A stretch of 64,000 nt of DNA, taken from positions 1 through 64,000 of the forward strand of contig JAXGYO010000004.1 in assembly GCA_040772225.1 (NCBI GenBank), read 5' to 3'. This document shows, piece by piece, positions 34,631 to 41,838 of the stretch (position 1 is its first letter; each line of letters starts with the position of its first letter). Origin of the DNA: JAAYED01 sp040772225 (GTDB lineage Bacteria; Chloroflexota; Anaerolineae; UBA1429). The position numbers and the translations under genes are program-made. The notes beneath the pieces were generated by a model. That model saw only the letters and a program-made list of their open reading frames with translations, made no database searches and was not told the origin of the DNA.

Positions 34631-35665
34631 TCACCGGCGCATCCCCGTGCCATCGCGGATCATCAGCGCCATAAAGATCGCCGCACCGAGCATCGACGTG
34701 AGAATACCCAGCGGCAGCTCACCCGTGAGGGCCGTGCGCGCGATGTCATCGCAAAAAAGGGTGAACACGGCGCCCAACAGCATGGCGCCGGGCAGCGCGC
34801 GCTGCGCATCAGAACCCACCCAGCGGCGCGCGATATGCGGCACGATCAGCCCCACCCAGCCGATCAGGCCCGTCTTGGACACCACCGCGGCCGTGGCGAG
34901 CACCGCCGCCAGGAGCAGCACCAGGCGCTCCCGGCCCGCGGAGACGCCGAGCGAGTAGGCCGTCTCATCCCGCAGTGAGAGCAGATTAAGCCGCCAGCGC
35001 AGCAGCAGGATGACCAGCAGACAGGGCAACACGACAGGTGCGATCTGCAGGATATCGGCCCAGGTGAGGCTCCAGAGGCCGCCCAGCATCCAGAAGGTGA
35101 TCTCAGGAAGCTGCCGCAGCGGGTCGGCGGCGTACTTGAGCAGGCTGGTCCCCGAGGAGTACAACGCTGACACGGCGATACCGGCCAGCACCAGGCGCAG
35201 CACCCAATCCCCATAGCGGATCCGGGTGCCGAGCATGTAGGAGCTCACGAGGCCAAGGACGCCAAAGAAAGCCGCCGCCAGCTGGATGGTGAGCGGCGCG
35301 CCGCCCAGCGCCACGATGGCCAGCGAGGCGCCGAAAGAGGCGCCGGCGGAAACCCCCAGGAATCCAGAGTCCACCAGCGGGTTGCGAAAGATCATCTGAA
35401 AGCACACGCCCGAGGCGGCCAGCACCATGCCCACCATCACGGCGCCCAGGATCCGCGGGAGGCGCAGATTCAGCACCAGCCGTTGCGCCAGCGGGTCGTC
35501 TGTGATCGCCGAGAGGGGCGTCCAGTATGGCCCGGGATAGCGCCCCAGAAAGAGTGACACGCCCGCCAGCGCCAGCAGCGCGATCGCCAGGATCGCCACA
35601 CGCCGGCGACCCTGGCGTTCCTGCTCAGAAACCCCGGGCAGTGGCTCCCTGCTGAGCTCAGTCAA
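34631..35665 (-). CDS. FecCD-type ABC importer, permease subunit
   Basis: A 344-residue inner-membrane permease of the BtuC/FecCD family with about ten segments. Diagnostic stretches are LRLPRILGAVMVGMVLAASG, FRNPLVDSGFLGVSAGASF and GLIGWVGLIVPHIARRWVG; the last contains the ATPase-coupling helix. It overlaps the binding-protein gene by 8 bp. Substrates of this family are cobalamin, haem, ferric siderophores, or molybdate/tungstate in the MolBC branch; sequence alone does not choose. Confidence 0.92.
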   Translation of the reverse strand: MTELSREPLPGVSEQERQGRRRVAILAIALLALAGVSLFLGRYPGPYWTPLSAITDDPLAQRLVLNLRLPRILGAVMVGMVLAASGVCFQMIFRNPLVDSGFLGVSAGASFGASLAIVALGGAPLTIQLAAAFFGVLGLVSSYMLGTRIRYGDWVLRLVLAGIAVSALYSSGTSLLKYAADPLRQLPEITFWMLGGLWSLTWADILQIAPVVLPCLLVILLLRWRLNLLSLRDETAYSLGVSAGRERLVLLLAAVLATAAVVSKTGLIGWVGLIVPHIARRWVGSDAQRALPGAMLLGAVFTLFCDDIARTALTGELPLGILTSMLGAAIFMALMIRDGTGMRR

Positions 35666-37172
35666 CGTTCATCTCGAGCCGCGGCAGGATATGCGCGTCA
35701 AAGGCGGCACTATCCATCCCGTACATGTCACCAAACCAGGACCGCACGACAGCGTCCATGTCGATAGCATGAGGGGCGCCTTCTCCGAACAGGTCGGGAT
35801 GCAAGCGTGTGGCCAGCCACTGCACGCCCAAAATCCAGCGCGGCTCGGGCTGGTCCCAGCCAAAGACATCCCGCGGAAAGGCGTACAGCTCGTCATTCTG
35901 CACCGCCTGCAGTGCCGACCAGTTCTCATCTGCCTTGAGACCGTCGATCACCTCGCGCGGCTGCAGATCGTGGTCAACAATGACGAACAGCTTTTCGGGG
36001 TTCCATTGCGCGATCTGCTCAAAGTTTGTCACCGTCCAGCCGTCGGTGGGCGCCGCGGCGTTCAGCCAGACAGCCTCGCCGCCGGCACGTACGACCTCAG
36101 CCGTCTGCATCCAGGCGCCGGCCGGAACCTTGACGGCAATCTCGCCGCCGCGGCTGCTGTACGAAACCAGCAGCGTCCGCGGCTTGCTGGCGACATCCGC
36201 CAGCCCGGCGTCGATCTTGTCAAGCGCGCCCTGGTACCAGGCGGCGATCTCCTCGGCTCGGCCGGGGTTACCCAGCACGGCGCCGATATTGGCCAGATCG
36301 GTAAAGAAGGCGTCCATGCTCTCAAGATTGACATACAGGTAGGGAATCCCCGCCTCTGTCAGTCCCTTACCCGTTTCGTTCTCGATGATCCCCTTCATGA
36401 TCACCAGGTCGGGCGCCATGGTAGCGATCTGCTCCACGTTCGGGTTCGCCGCCGTGGTCGGCACGCTATCAAAGACGGGGTCCACCATGGGGAGGAACTC
36501 GCTGGCGGTGGCAGCCCGCGATTCGGTCGCAGTCAGCCGCTCCCGGCCCTCCTCGAACATGTAGAGGATATGCAATGTCATGTGCGGCCCGGTTCCCACG
36601 ACCATGATGCGGCCCGGCAGCGCGTCGAGCGTGACCGTACGGCCGGCAGCGTCCGTGAGCGTGAGGGGCTCATCCAGTGCGATGGGTTCGATACCCTGGG
36701 GGGCAGCCGATGTATCAGCCGCCTCCGGGCCCACGATCTCCGCCACGTCCCGCACCCAGGTGCTCTTGGCCAGCGTGGGGATCAGGGCATCCAGCGTGCC
36801 CTCGTCCGAGTAGCCGAGCACGGCGGTGCCGTCCAATTCGGCAATGGTTACATTGGCGGAGTAGCCATCGCTGGCCACCAGGGATACCGTCTCGGGAAGT
36901 GTGCCGCCGCCGGCGTCTGCCGCGTCATTGAGCAGCGCCAGCAAACCAACCCCTGTAGCGGTGCGGTCGCCGGATGTGGCCGTCACCTGTTCCAGGGCCT
37001 GGAGATCGGCCAGCGCATAATCCACACCCAGAGCGGTGATGACGGTAGCCCCAGTAACACCGGCATCAACCTCAGCCACGGGCGCAACCGTCTCGGCAGA
37101 CTGGCAGGCGGAGATCAGCAGGACGAACAACAAGAGGGTACTCAGAAGTAATCGAGAGGTTCGAGCTGACAC
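35658..37172 (-). CDS. ABC importer binding lipoprotein with extra N-terminal domain
   Basis: A 504-residue lipoprotein (lipobox LLISAC at about residue 23). Residues about 40-150 form a domain seen alone in the lipoprotein at 37472: both have LVASDGYSA-VT-AE, a TAVL segment, and a DALIPTLAKSTWVRDV-like end. From about residue 165 (LTLTDAAGRTVTLDALPGRI) the normal BtuF/FecB class III fold follows, to residue 504. Most homologues lack the first domain. The GTG start has AGGAAGG upstream, and that site can be paired by the leader RNA at 37199-37213. The ligand of the system is undetermined. Confidence 0.85.
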   Translation of the reverse strand: MSARTSRLLLSTLLLFVLLISACQSAETVAPVAEVDAGVTGATVITALGVDYALADLQALEQVTATSGDRTATGVGLLALLNDAADAGGGTLPETVSLVASDGYSANVTIAELDGTAVLGYSDEGTLDALIPTLAKSTWVRDVAEIVGPEAADTSAAPQGIEPIALDEPLTLTDAAGRTVTLDALPGRIMVVGTGPHMTLHILYMFEEGRERLTATESRAATASEFLPMVDPVFDSVPTTAANPNVEQIATMAPDLVIMKGIIENETGKGLTEAGIPYLYVNLESMDAFFTDLANIGAVLGNPGRAEEIAAWYQGALDKIDAGLADVASKPRTLLVSYSSRGGEIAVKVPAGAWMQTAEVVRAGGEAVWLNAAAPTDGWTVTNFEQIAQWNPEKLFVIVDHDLQPREVIDGLKADENWSALQAVQNDELYAFPRDVFGWDQPEPRWILGVQWLATRLHPDLFGEGAPHAIDMDAVVRSWFGDMYGMDSAAFDAHILPRLEMNVD

Positions 37173-37180
37173 GGTAGCAG

Positions 37181-37412
37181 TTCCTTCCTGATGAGTGTTC
37201 AGGAAAGGAAAAGAGGCGACGTCAGGCCGTAGAGCCGCGGGGGGTAATGCAAGCTCTCAGCGAAACATGCGCCACCTTTCCTTTCCAAGCGCGGGAGGCG
37301 CCGGGGTTTCCCCCTGCACCCTTGAAGCAAAGCCGTAAGGCTTTGCTCGTCGGCCGCGCGCCATGCTTTGCAGTTTAGGACACGCGGCTCGAAAAGGTGG
37401 TCTCTATTGATT
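37181..37412 (-). promoter_or_regulatory. Candidate riboswitch leader A (binding-protein gene)
   Basis: In the transcript, arm CCACCUUUUC (37391-37400) pairs with GGAAAGGUGG (37272-37281) as a 10-bp closing stem. Inside are a perfect AGCAAAGCC/GGCUUUGCU hairpin and a GGUGC/GCGCC stem capped by GGGG-GAAA-CCCC, then CUCCC. Downstream, CUUUUCCUUUCCU (37201-37213) is complementary both to the aptamer strand GGAAAGGAAAGG and to the ribosome site AGGAAGG (37181-37191). That gives two mutually exclusive folds. The leader at 38053 shares the core with compensatory changes. The ligand class is not recognised. Confidence 0.7.
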
Positions 37413-37418
37413 AGCCAA

Positions 37419-37446
37419 ACTATACGATGACCGGGCAACACGTCAA
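37419..37446 (-). promoter_or_regulatory. Sigma-70-type promoter of the ABC importer
   Basis: Minus strand -35 TTGACG (37441-37446), 16 bp, -10 TATAGT (37419-37424). Start near 37412 gives a 240-nt leader. Confidence 0.7.
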
Positions 37447-37471
37447 GCACTGCGCCCGGCGCAGCATCAGC

Positions 37472-37957
37472 CTACTTGGCGCTGATGCTGACGACGTCGT
37501 CAACCCACGCGCTCTTGGCGACGGTGGGAATGATCGCGTTGAGCTTGCCGTCCTCAACTACTAGAACCGCGGTGTCGTCGATCTCGGCCACGGTCACGTC
37601 AGCGGAATACCCATCGGACGCCACCAGGCTGATCGTCTCTGCAGTAACTCCGGCGGCCTCCAGAACGGCCATCAGGCTGATACCGGTCACGTCCCCATCT
37701 TCAGTACTGGCGGTGGCTGTGGCAAGTGCCTCGAGCTCGGCCATACTGAAAGCCTTACCGGCGACCGTGAGCGCGGAGTCAGCGGCCGCCTCGGAGGCTG
37801 CGACTTCGTTCGCATCCTTGGTCTTGGCGCTCTCAATCAGAGCCTGAGCCGCAGGCGATGTGGCGGTGGCCCCGCCGTCGCCCGAGCAGGCCACCAGGGC
37901 GAGGGACAGCAGCATGAGGGCAACAACGAGCAAAGTGATAGTACGGGACTTGAACAC
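37472..37957 (-). CDS. Small lipoprotein homologous to the binding protein's N-terminal domain
   Basis: A 161-residue lipoprotein (lipobox LALVAC) starting at the GTG of MFKSRTITLL, with AAAGGAGA just upstream; longer in-frame starts run into the leader RNA. After a Ala/Thr/Ser-rich linker, residues about 65-161 match the extra domain of the neighbouring binding protein (ISLVASDGYSADVTVAEIDD, IIPTVAKSAWVDDVVSI). The domain resembles the compact beta fold of molybdopterin-oxidoreductase-like accessory domains, but I cannot assign a function. It has the same type of structured leader as the importer, so both probably respond to one signal. Confidence 0.75.
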   Translation of the reverse strand: MFKSRTITLLVVALMLLSLALVACSGDGGATATSPAAQALIESAKTKDANEVAASEAAADSALTVAGKAFSMAELEALATATASTEDGDVTGISLMAVLEAAGVTAETISLVASDGYSADVTVAEIDDTAVLVVEDGKLNAIIPTVAKSAWVDDVVSISAK

Positions 37958-38052
37958 AGGTCTCCTTTCGCGGTCACGGATCATGTTATCGGGGATAGGG
38001 GCGCGGCGATGGCCCATAGAGGCAGATTACCCTGAAAGCCCATCGGTGCGCT

Positions 38053-38176
38053 TGCCTTTCCTTTCCATGGTGGGAGGCATCCGGGTTTCCCGGGACACCC
38101 TCGGCAGCGACAACCTAGCGCTGCGCCGGCGGTCAGGCCCTGTCATACGAATTAGGCCCAATCGCTCGAAAAGACA
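38053..38176 (-). promoter_or_regulatory. Candidate riboswitch leader B (lipoprotein gene)
   Basis: Closing stem UGUCUUUUC (38168-38176) with GGAAAGGCA (38053-38061); relative to leader A, A-U is replaced by G-C and C-G by U-G. The inner hairpin is GGUGU/AUGCC around a CCGG-GAAA-CCGG-like cap, with C-G changed to U-A. A GCAGCG/CGCUGC hairpin occupies the place of A's variable hairpin. GCCUCCC and GGAAAGGAAAGG are identical in both. Confidence 0.7.
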
Positions 38177-38193
38177 TCAACGCGAACACAGCG

Positions 38194-38222
38194 AGTATAG
38201 CCGCAGCTTTTACATCCGTCAA
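38194..38222 (-). promoter_or_regulatory. Sigma-70-type promoter of the lipoprotein gene
   Basis: Minus strand -35 TTGACG (38217-38222), 17 bp, -10 TATACT (38194-38199); the same -35 hexamer as the importer promoter. Start near 38187. Confidence 0.7.
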
Positions 38223-38425
38223 ATGGCGGACTCGCCGTCCGCGCTGGCGTGTTCACTCATCAAAAACCTGACTTTTGCTGGTCGAATCCGCCGGCTGACC
38301 AATGCCGGGTCGCGAGTCATCACATATATCACAGTACCTTGCTCTATTCTACTAGGTATCGGGCGCCACGGCGAGCGCTCTTTGGTCGCCCTTGCAGCCA
38401 ACAGCGTTGGTAACGGGGAGGTGCC

Positions 38426-38898
38426 ATGGGTACACATACAGAAACCATCGATCTGGCGCACCGCCGTACCCTCAGGGCGCCTGTGGAGCGCGTGTGGCAG
38501 GCATAGACAGACTGCAGCATCCTGCGGCGCTGGTGAGGACAGCGCGAGTACACGTCACGGCACTGCGACATGGCCCTGAGGGTGGGAGGCAGCTATCTGT
38601 TCAGCGTGCAGGCGCCAGAGAGCCAGGGCGGCCAGATGTACTATTCCACCGGCCAGTACGAGGAGATAGACGCGCCCCGCCATCTGGTGTTCGGCGACTA
38701 TTTCGCGGATTCCGGCAGCAACATCGTTCCCGTTGAGCAGAGGGGCATGGGCCAGGGTTCCCGGCTCAACCCCGCGTCATCCCGGACCTGACACCTCATG
38801 CCGGCGGCACGGTCATGACCATCCGGCATCCTGGCTGGCAGCCCGGGGGGATGGACGAGTCACTCGACAAGCTCGAGCGCATACTGGCCACTCTGTGA
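38426..38898 (+). pseudogene. SRPBCC/AHSA1-domain protein, decayed
   Basis: The start reads HRRTLRAPVERVWQA, then a stop (TAG), TDCSILRRW, another stop (TGA), DMALRVGGSYLFSV, YYSTGQYEEIDAPRHLVFGD and SNIVPVEQ. The typical ending PGWQPGGMDESLDKLERIL continues in a different frame. Two in-frame stops and a frameshift make this a clear pseudogene of the polyketide-cyclase-like/AHSA1 superfamily. Confidence 0.85.
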
Positions 38899-38983
38899 TA
38901 GACCGTTCGGGCTTGCCTGCGCGGACGATGCCAGTAAACTGCCATTGGCAGCAGTTCACTGACTCGCTTCAGCAGGAGGCGCG

Positions 38984-39565
38984 ATGACAATCGATGACCC
39001 GTCCGCGGTATCGCCGGGCGAGATCTGCGACCTGCTTACGACCCTGCCCTCCGGCCGTCGCTGGCTCGGCATCCTCACAGGGTGGCGCGGCAGAGGCAAG
39101 ACCACGTGGTGCAGCGCCCTCGCGAGTGTAGCCCGCGCGCGCGGCCTCGCCGTCGCCGGCCTGCTCTCACCGGGCATCTTTGACACGAACAGCCTGCCGG
39201 TGGCGGAGCGCATCAAGCTCCGCATCGATCTGGTTGACCTGGCGACGGGATACAGCCGGGTCCTGGCGACGCCCGGCGACCCCCATGCGGAGGGGCACGG
39301 GATGCGCTGGCACTTTATCCAGGAGACGATCGCGTGGGGCAATGCGGCCCTGTCATCGGCGGACGCCGCGGACCTGGTCATCATCGATGAGCTGGGCCCC
39401 CTGGAGCTGACCCACGGCCGTGGCCTGACTGCCGGTGTCGAACTGCTCGACGAGCACAGGTATTCCTGCGCCGTGGTCGTCATCCGGCCCGAACTGGTCG
39501 CGCAAGCGCAGGCGCGCTGGCCCGAGGCGGTCGTGCTTACGGTGCCGGCATGGGACGACGAATGA
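38984..39565 (+). CDS. THEP1-like nucleoside-triphosphatase
   Basis: A 193-residue P-loop NTPase of the NTPase_1/DUF2478 group. Walker A is GWRGRGKTTWC (about residue 33), followed by VAGLLSPGI and the Walker B LVIIDELGPLEL (about residue 126), the hallmark of this family. AGGAGG lies upstream of the ATG. These proteins hydrolyse NTPs slowly, and in some genomes neighbour molybdenum-cofactor genes; here the nearest system is the FecCD importer at 33.8-38 kb. The cellular role is uncertain. Confidence 0.8.
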   Translation: MTIDDPSAVSPGEICDLLTTLPSGRRWLGILTGWRGRGKTTWCSALASVARARGLAVAGLLSPGIFDTNSLPVAERIKLRIDLVDLATGYSRVLATPGDPHAEGHGMRWHFIQETIAWGNAALSSADAADLVIIDELGPLELTHGRGLTAGVELLDEHRYSCAVVVIRPELVAQAQARWPEAVVLTVPAWDDE

Positions 39566-39758
39566 GAGCGCAGTAACCCGCACCCCGTGTACCGAGTGTG
39601 AATCCCGAGCGGCAGCGTGCCCTTTGCTCCGCATCGATTTGCGCAAGGAACTGCGCACGACCGCGGGCCGCGTCGCAGGGCTGGCGAGGGGGCGCCGCCC
39701 GCATCTGCTGCAGCATCTCGATCAGATCCTGTTCCCGGGGCTGTTTGCGATATCGCAT
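39537..39758 (-). pseudogene. N-terminal fragment of a sigma-linked membrane protein
   Basis: Overlaps the end of the ECF sigma fragment and reads EQDLIEMLQQMRAAPP, then DAARGRAQFLAQIDAEQ. This is the start typical of DUF5667-type proteins encoded after ECF sigma genes. The downstream part is lost at about 39610. Assignment is tentative. Confidence 0.35.
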
Positions 39759-40141
39759 CGTTGTTTCTCTTCCATCCAGAGACCGCGCAAGGCCTTGCGC
39801 AGATTCCGAAAAGCGTGCGTTTGCAGCGCGCGGGTGGCTTGAGCCGATCGGCCGAGGTACTCTGCCACCTGATTATGGGACCAGTCCTCCAGAAAACGGA
39901 GCTCCACCACGGTGCGCTGCTCCTCGGGCAGCCCCAAAAGGGCGCGGCGCAGTTGCTCCTGCCTCTGATGCTCCAGAAGGGCACGCTCAGGATCAGCTTC
40001 CCCTGCGGAAGGCCAGTCGTCGTCGATGGCTTCAGTCTGCCGGTGCGTCCGGTAGTGATCCACCTCCCGGTTATGCGCCGTGCGGTACAGATAGGCCCGC
40101 ACATTGCCGCTGAGCAACCGGTGCCTCACCACCTTCAGCAG
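39722..40141 (-). pseudogene. ECF sigma factor, 5' truncated
   Basis: Contains the end of region 2 (GNVRAYLYRTAHNREVDHYR) and all of region 4 (ALLGLPEEQRTVVELRFLED, NQVAEYLGRSAQATRALQTHA). The first about 50 residues, including the -10-binding helices, are missing. The upstream boundary coincides with the 14-bp tandem repeat, so the array has replaced the 5' end. Confidence 0.75.
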
Positions 40142-40285
40142 CCGGCCCTGGAGCGCCGGCCCTGGAGCGCCGGCCCTGGAGCGCCGGCCCTGGAGCGCCG
40201 GCCCTGGAGCGCCGGCCCTGGAGCGGCCCCTGGAGCGCCGGCCCTGGAGCGCCGGCCCTGGAGCGCCGGCCCTGGAGCGCCGGCT
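40138..40285. repeat. 14-bp tandem repeat, about ten units
   Basis: CCCTGGAGCGCCGG repeated head to tail about ten times, one unit short by a few bases. The array ends in a GCCGGCTTTAGCCGGT hairpin repeat. Fourteen is twice the heptamer period seen elsewhere. It lies between the truncated ECF sigma gene and the RAYT stop codon. Confidence 0.9.
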
Positions 40286-40921
40286 TTAGCCGGTATCCCC
40301 TCCCCTCGTTCGCGTCCCGTCCTGCTGATCCTGTGTCAGGAGCGCATGGAACATCGAATCTACCGTCTCCACGCGCCTCGCACTCCCAAACCGCCACTCC
40401 CGCGGGTCTGACACCAATCCAGCCTTGACCGGATTGTTGTGCACATAAAGCACCGCGCGCTGGAGATGATTCTCATCCCGAATGTACCGGTCATAATACT
40501 CCCGCGCCCAAACGCCGCCCTGTCGCCCCAACACGAGGTTAGCTTGCCTCGCTGTGCCACCTTTCCAGCTCTGCAGGATGCGCGCCAGCGACCACTCGCC
40601 CAGCGCTTCGATCAGAACGTGGACATGATTGGGCATCACCACCCATGCCAGGAGCACGTACCGGGAACCATCACCAGCCAGTAGCGCCTCCTCGACCACC
40701 TCCGCCACGCGCGGATCCCTCAGAAGGCAAGAGCCCGCACCTGCGTCCATCAGGCGTTGGGCACGCGCTCGCCCGGACACGTCTGCCTCGCCCTCGGAGG
40801 CCATCAGAGAAAGCAGAGCAGCCGGGAGACTGTCCACCAGGCGGAAGGTAATGGCCTGGATCAGCCCCGGCTCATCGCGGTGCGGCAGACGGCGGCGGTA
40901 CCAGCCCTTGTGCTCTGTCAT
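40286..40921 (-). mobile_element. REP-associated tyrosine transposase (RAYT), copy 2
   Basis: A 211-residue RAYT closely related to the 23925 copy. HUH motif in MPNHVHVLIE, catalytic Tyr region in AREYYDRYIRD, and VLYVHNNPVKAGLV near the C-terminus. The N-terminal GWYRRRLPHRDEPGLIQAI is shared with copy 1. A different repeat type (14-bp array and GCCGGCTTTAGCCGGT) abuts its 3' end, suggesting each RAYT is linked to its own hairpin family. Confidence 0.88.
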
Positions 40922-41123
40922 TGCACCCAGTCCTTCCTTTGGCGGTCAGCGCCCACTTACGGCAACAGACCTGGAGTGCTATCTGTAGCGGGCCAGCTAT
41001 GCGCCTGGCGGACCGCCCTCGCGCTACCGCATTGAATGCGCGTCTTGCACTATTGCCCACCGTATGCAGACGCCTGAACCGGTCAAGCCAGCGCTTGTAT
41101 CCTGAGGGGAGCCGGCGCTCGTG
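40922..41123. other. Intergenic, no gene seen
   Basis: About 200 bp between RAYT copy 2 and the methyltransferase remnant. No promoter, repeat or gene was recognised. Confidence 0.4.
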
Positions 41124-41279
41124 GTGAGCCTGTCCTACGCCGCCATGGTTGGGGAGGAACGGGCACTCGTCCGGCAGTTCGGCGCAGCCTATCAGGGTTA
41201 TGTGGGCTACGTACCCAGGGCCAACGCCATCGCGGGCGTGACTAGACTCCGCCGCCGGCGCAGCGCCGGTGTCAGGTAG
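41124..41279 (+). pseudogene. C-terminal remnant of an ICMT/PEMT-like methyltransferase
   Basis: MVGEERALVRQFGAAYQGYV then GYVPRANAIAG corresponds to the EE-rl-FG-eY--Y---vprfiP ending of isoprenylcysteine-carboxyl-methyltransferase-like membrane proteins. The N-terminal membrane segments are absent. Confidence 0.6.
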
Positions 41280-41291
41280 TGGCGCCAGGCC

Positions 41292-41768
41292 TCAGCCGAG
41301 CGTCTCCAGCGCGTCCAGGTCGGCGGCCAGCATTGCCCTGGCATCGGCGTCCGGGATGCGCTCCAGCCAGCGGCGCGCCTCGGCCATCTGCTGGGCGTAA
41401 CGCGCCTGATCTCCGCCAACCTGCGCAGCCTGTGCCAATGCCTCGTAAGCATAGCCCACGTAAAAGGGCCCCAGGCCATGGCTCCTCTGCAGGCAGCGTT
41501 CACCATAATGCGTCGCCAGCGATGCGTCCCCGGCGAGGGCATACGCCCGCGAAAGCTGCCAGTACATCACCGACTCGCTCTCCGCATTGCGGTCGGTGCG
41601 CTGCAGCCAGTGCCACGCGGCGGCATGCACTGCATGCAACATCCAGTCCGTCTCCTCGGGGGAACGCTCCGTCCGGTCGATCAGCTCCCAGGCGCAGCTG
41701 AAGCAGTCTGCAGAGTAATAGCGATGAACCGCCTCCGGATCAAACCCCAGATCCTCTTCCGATTCCAT
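41292..41768 (-). CDS. Helical tetratricopeptide-like protein
   Basis: A 158-residue soluble alpha-helical protein starting at the ATG of MESEEDLGFD. Helix pairs around HAAAWHWLQRTDRNAE, QLSRAYALAGDASLA, HYGERCLQRSH and GYAYEALAQAAQVGGD look like two or three degenerate TPR units. Homologues of this layout are usually uncharacterised. It is upstream-adjacent to no obvious partner and ends near the methyltransferase remnant on the other strand. Confidence 0.65.
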   Translation of the reverse strand: MESEEDLGFDPEAVHRYYSADCFSCAWELIDRTERSPEETDWMLHAVHAAAWHWLQRTDRNAESESVMYWQLSRAYALAGDASLATHYGERCLQRSHGLGPFYVGYAYEALAQAAQVGGDQARYAQQMAEARRWLERIPDADARAMLAADLDALETLG

Positions 41769-41838
41769 CTCTGCCCTCTCCCTCTTGTACACGACCCCGC
41801 GCCGGAAGCCACGGGCATCAGCACCCTGACCGCGGGCG

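Noticed and set aside
35691..37151. 486-codon open frame antisense to the binding protein
   Set aside because: Shadow frame; the opposite strand has a lipobox, conserved domains and a promoter.
37173..37412. Cobalamin riboswitch as an explanation for leader A
   Set aside because: BtuCDF-like genes suggested it, but I could not find a proper B12 box near the gene or the conserved cobalamin core; the leader therefore remains unassigned.
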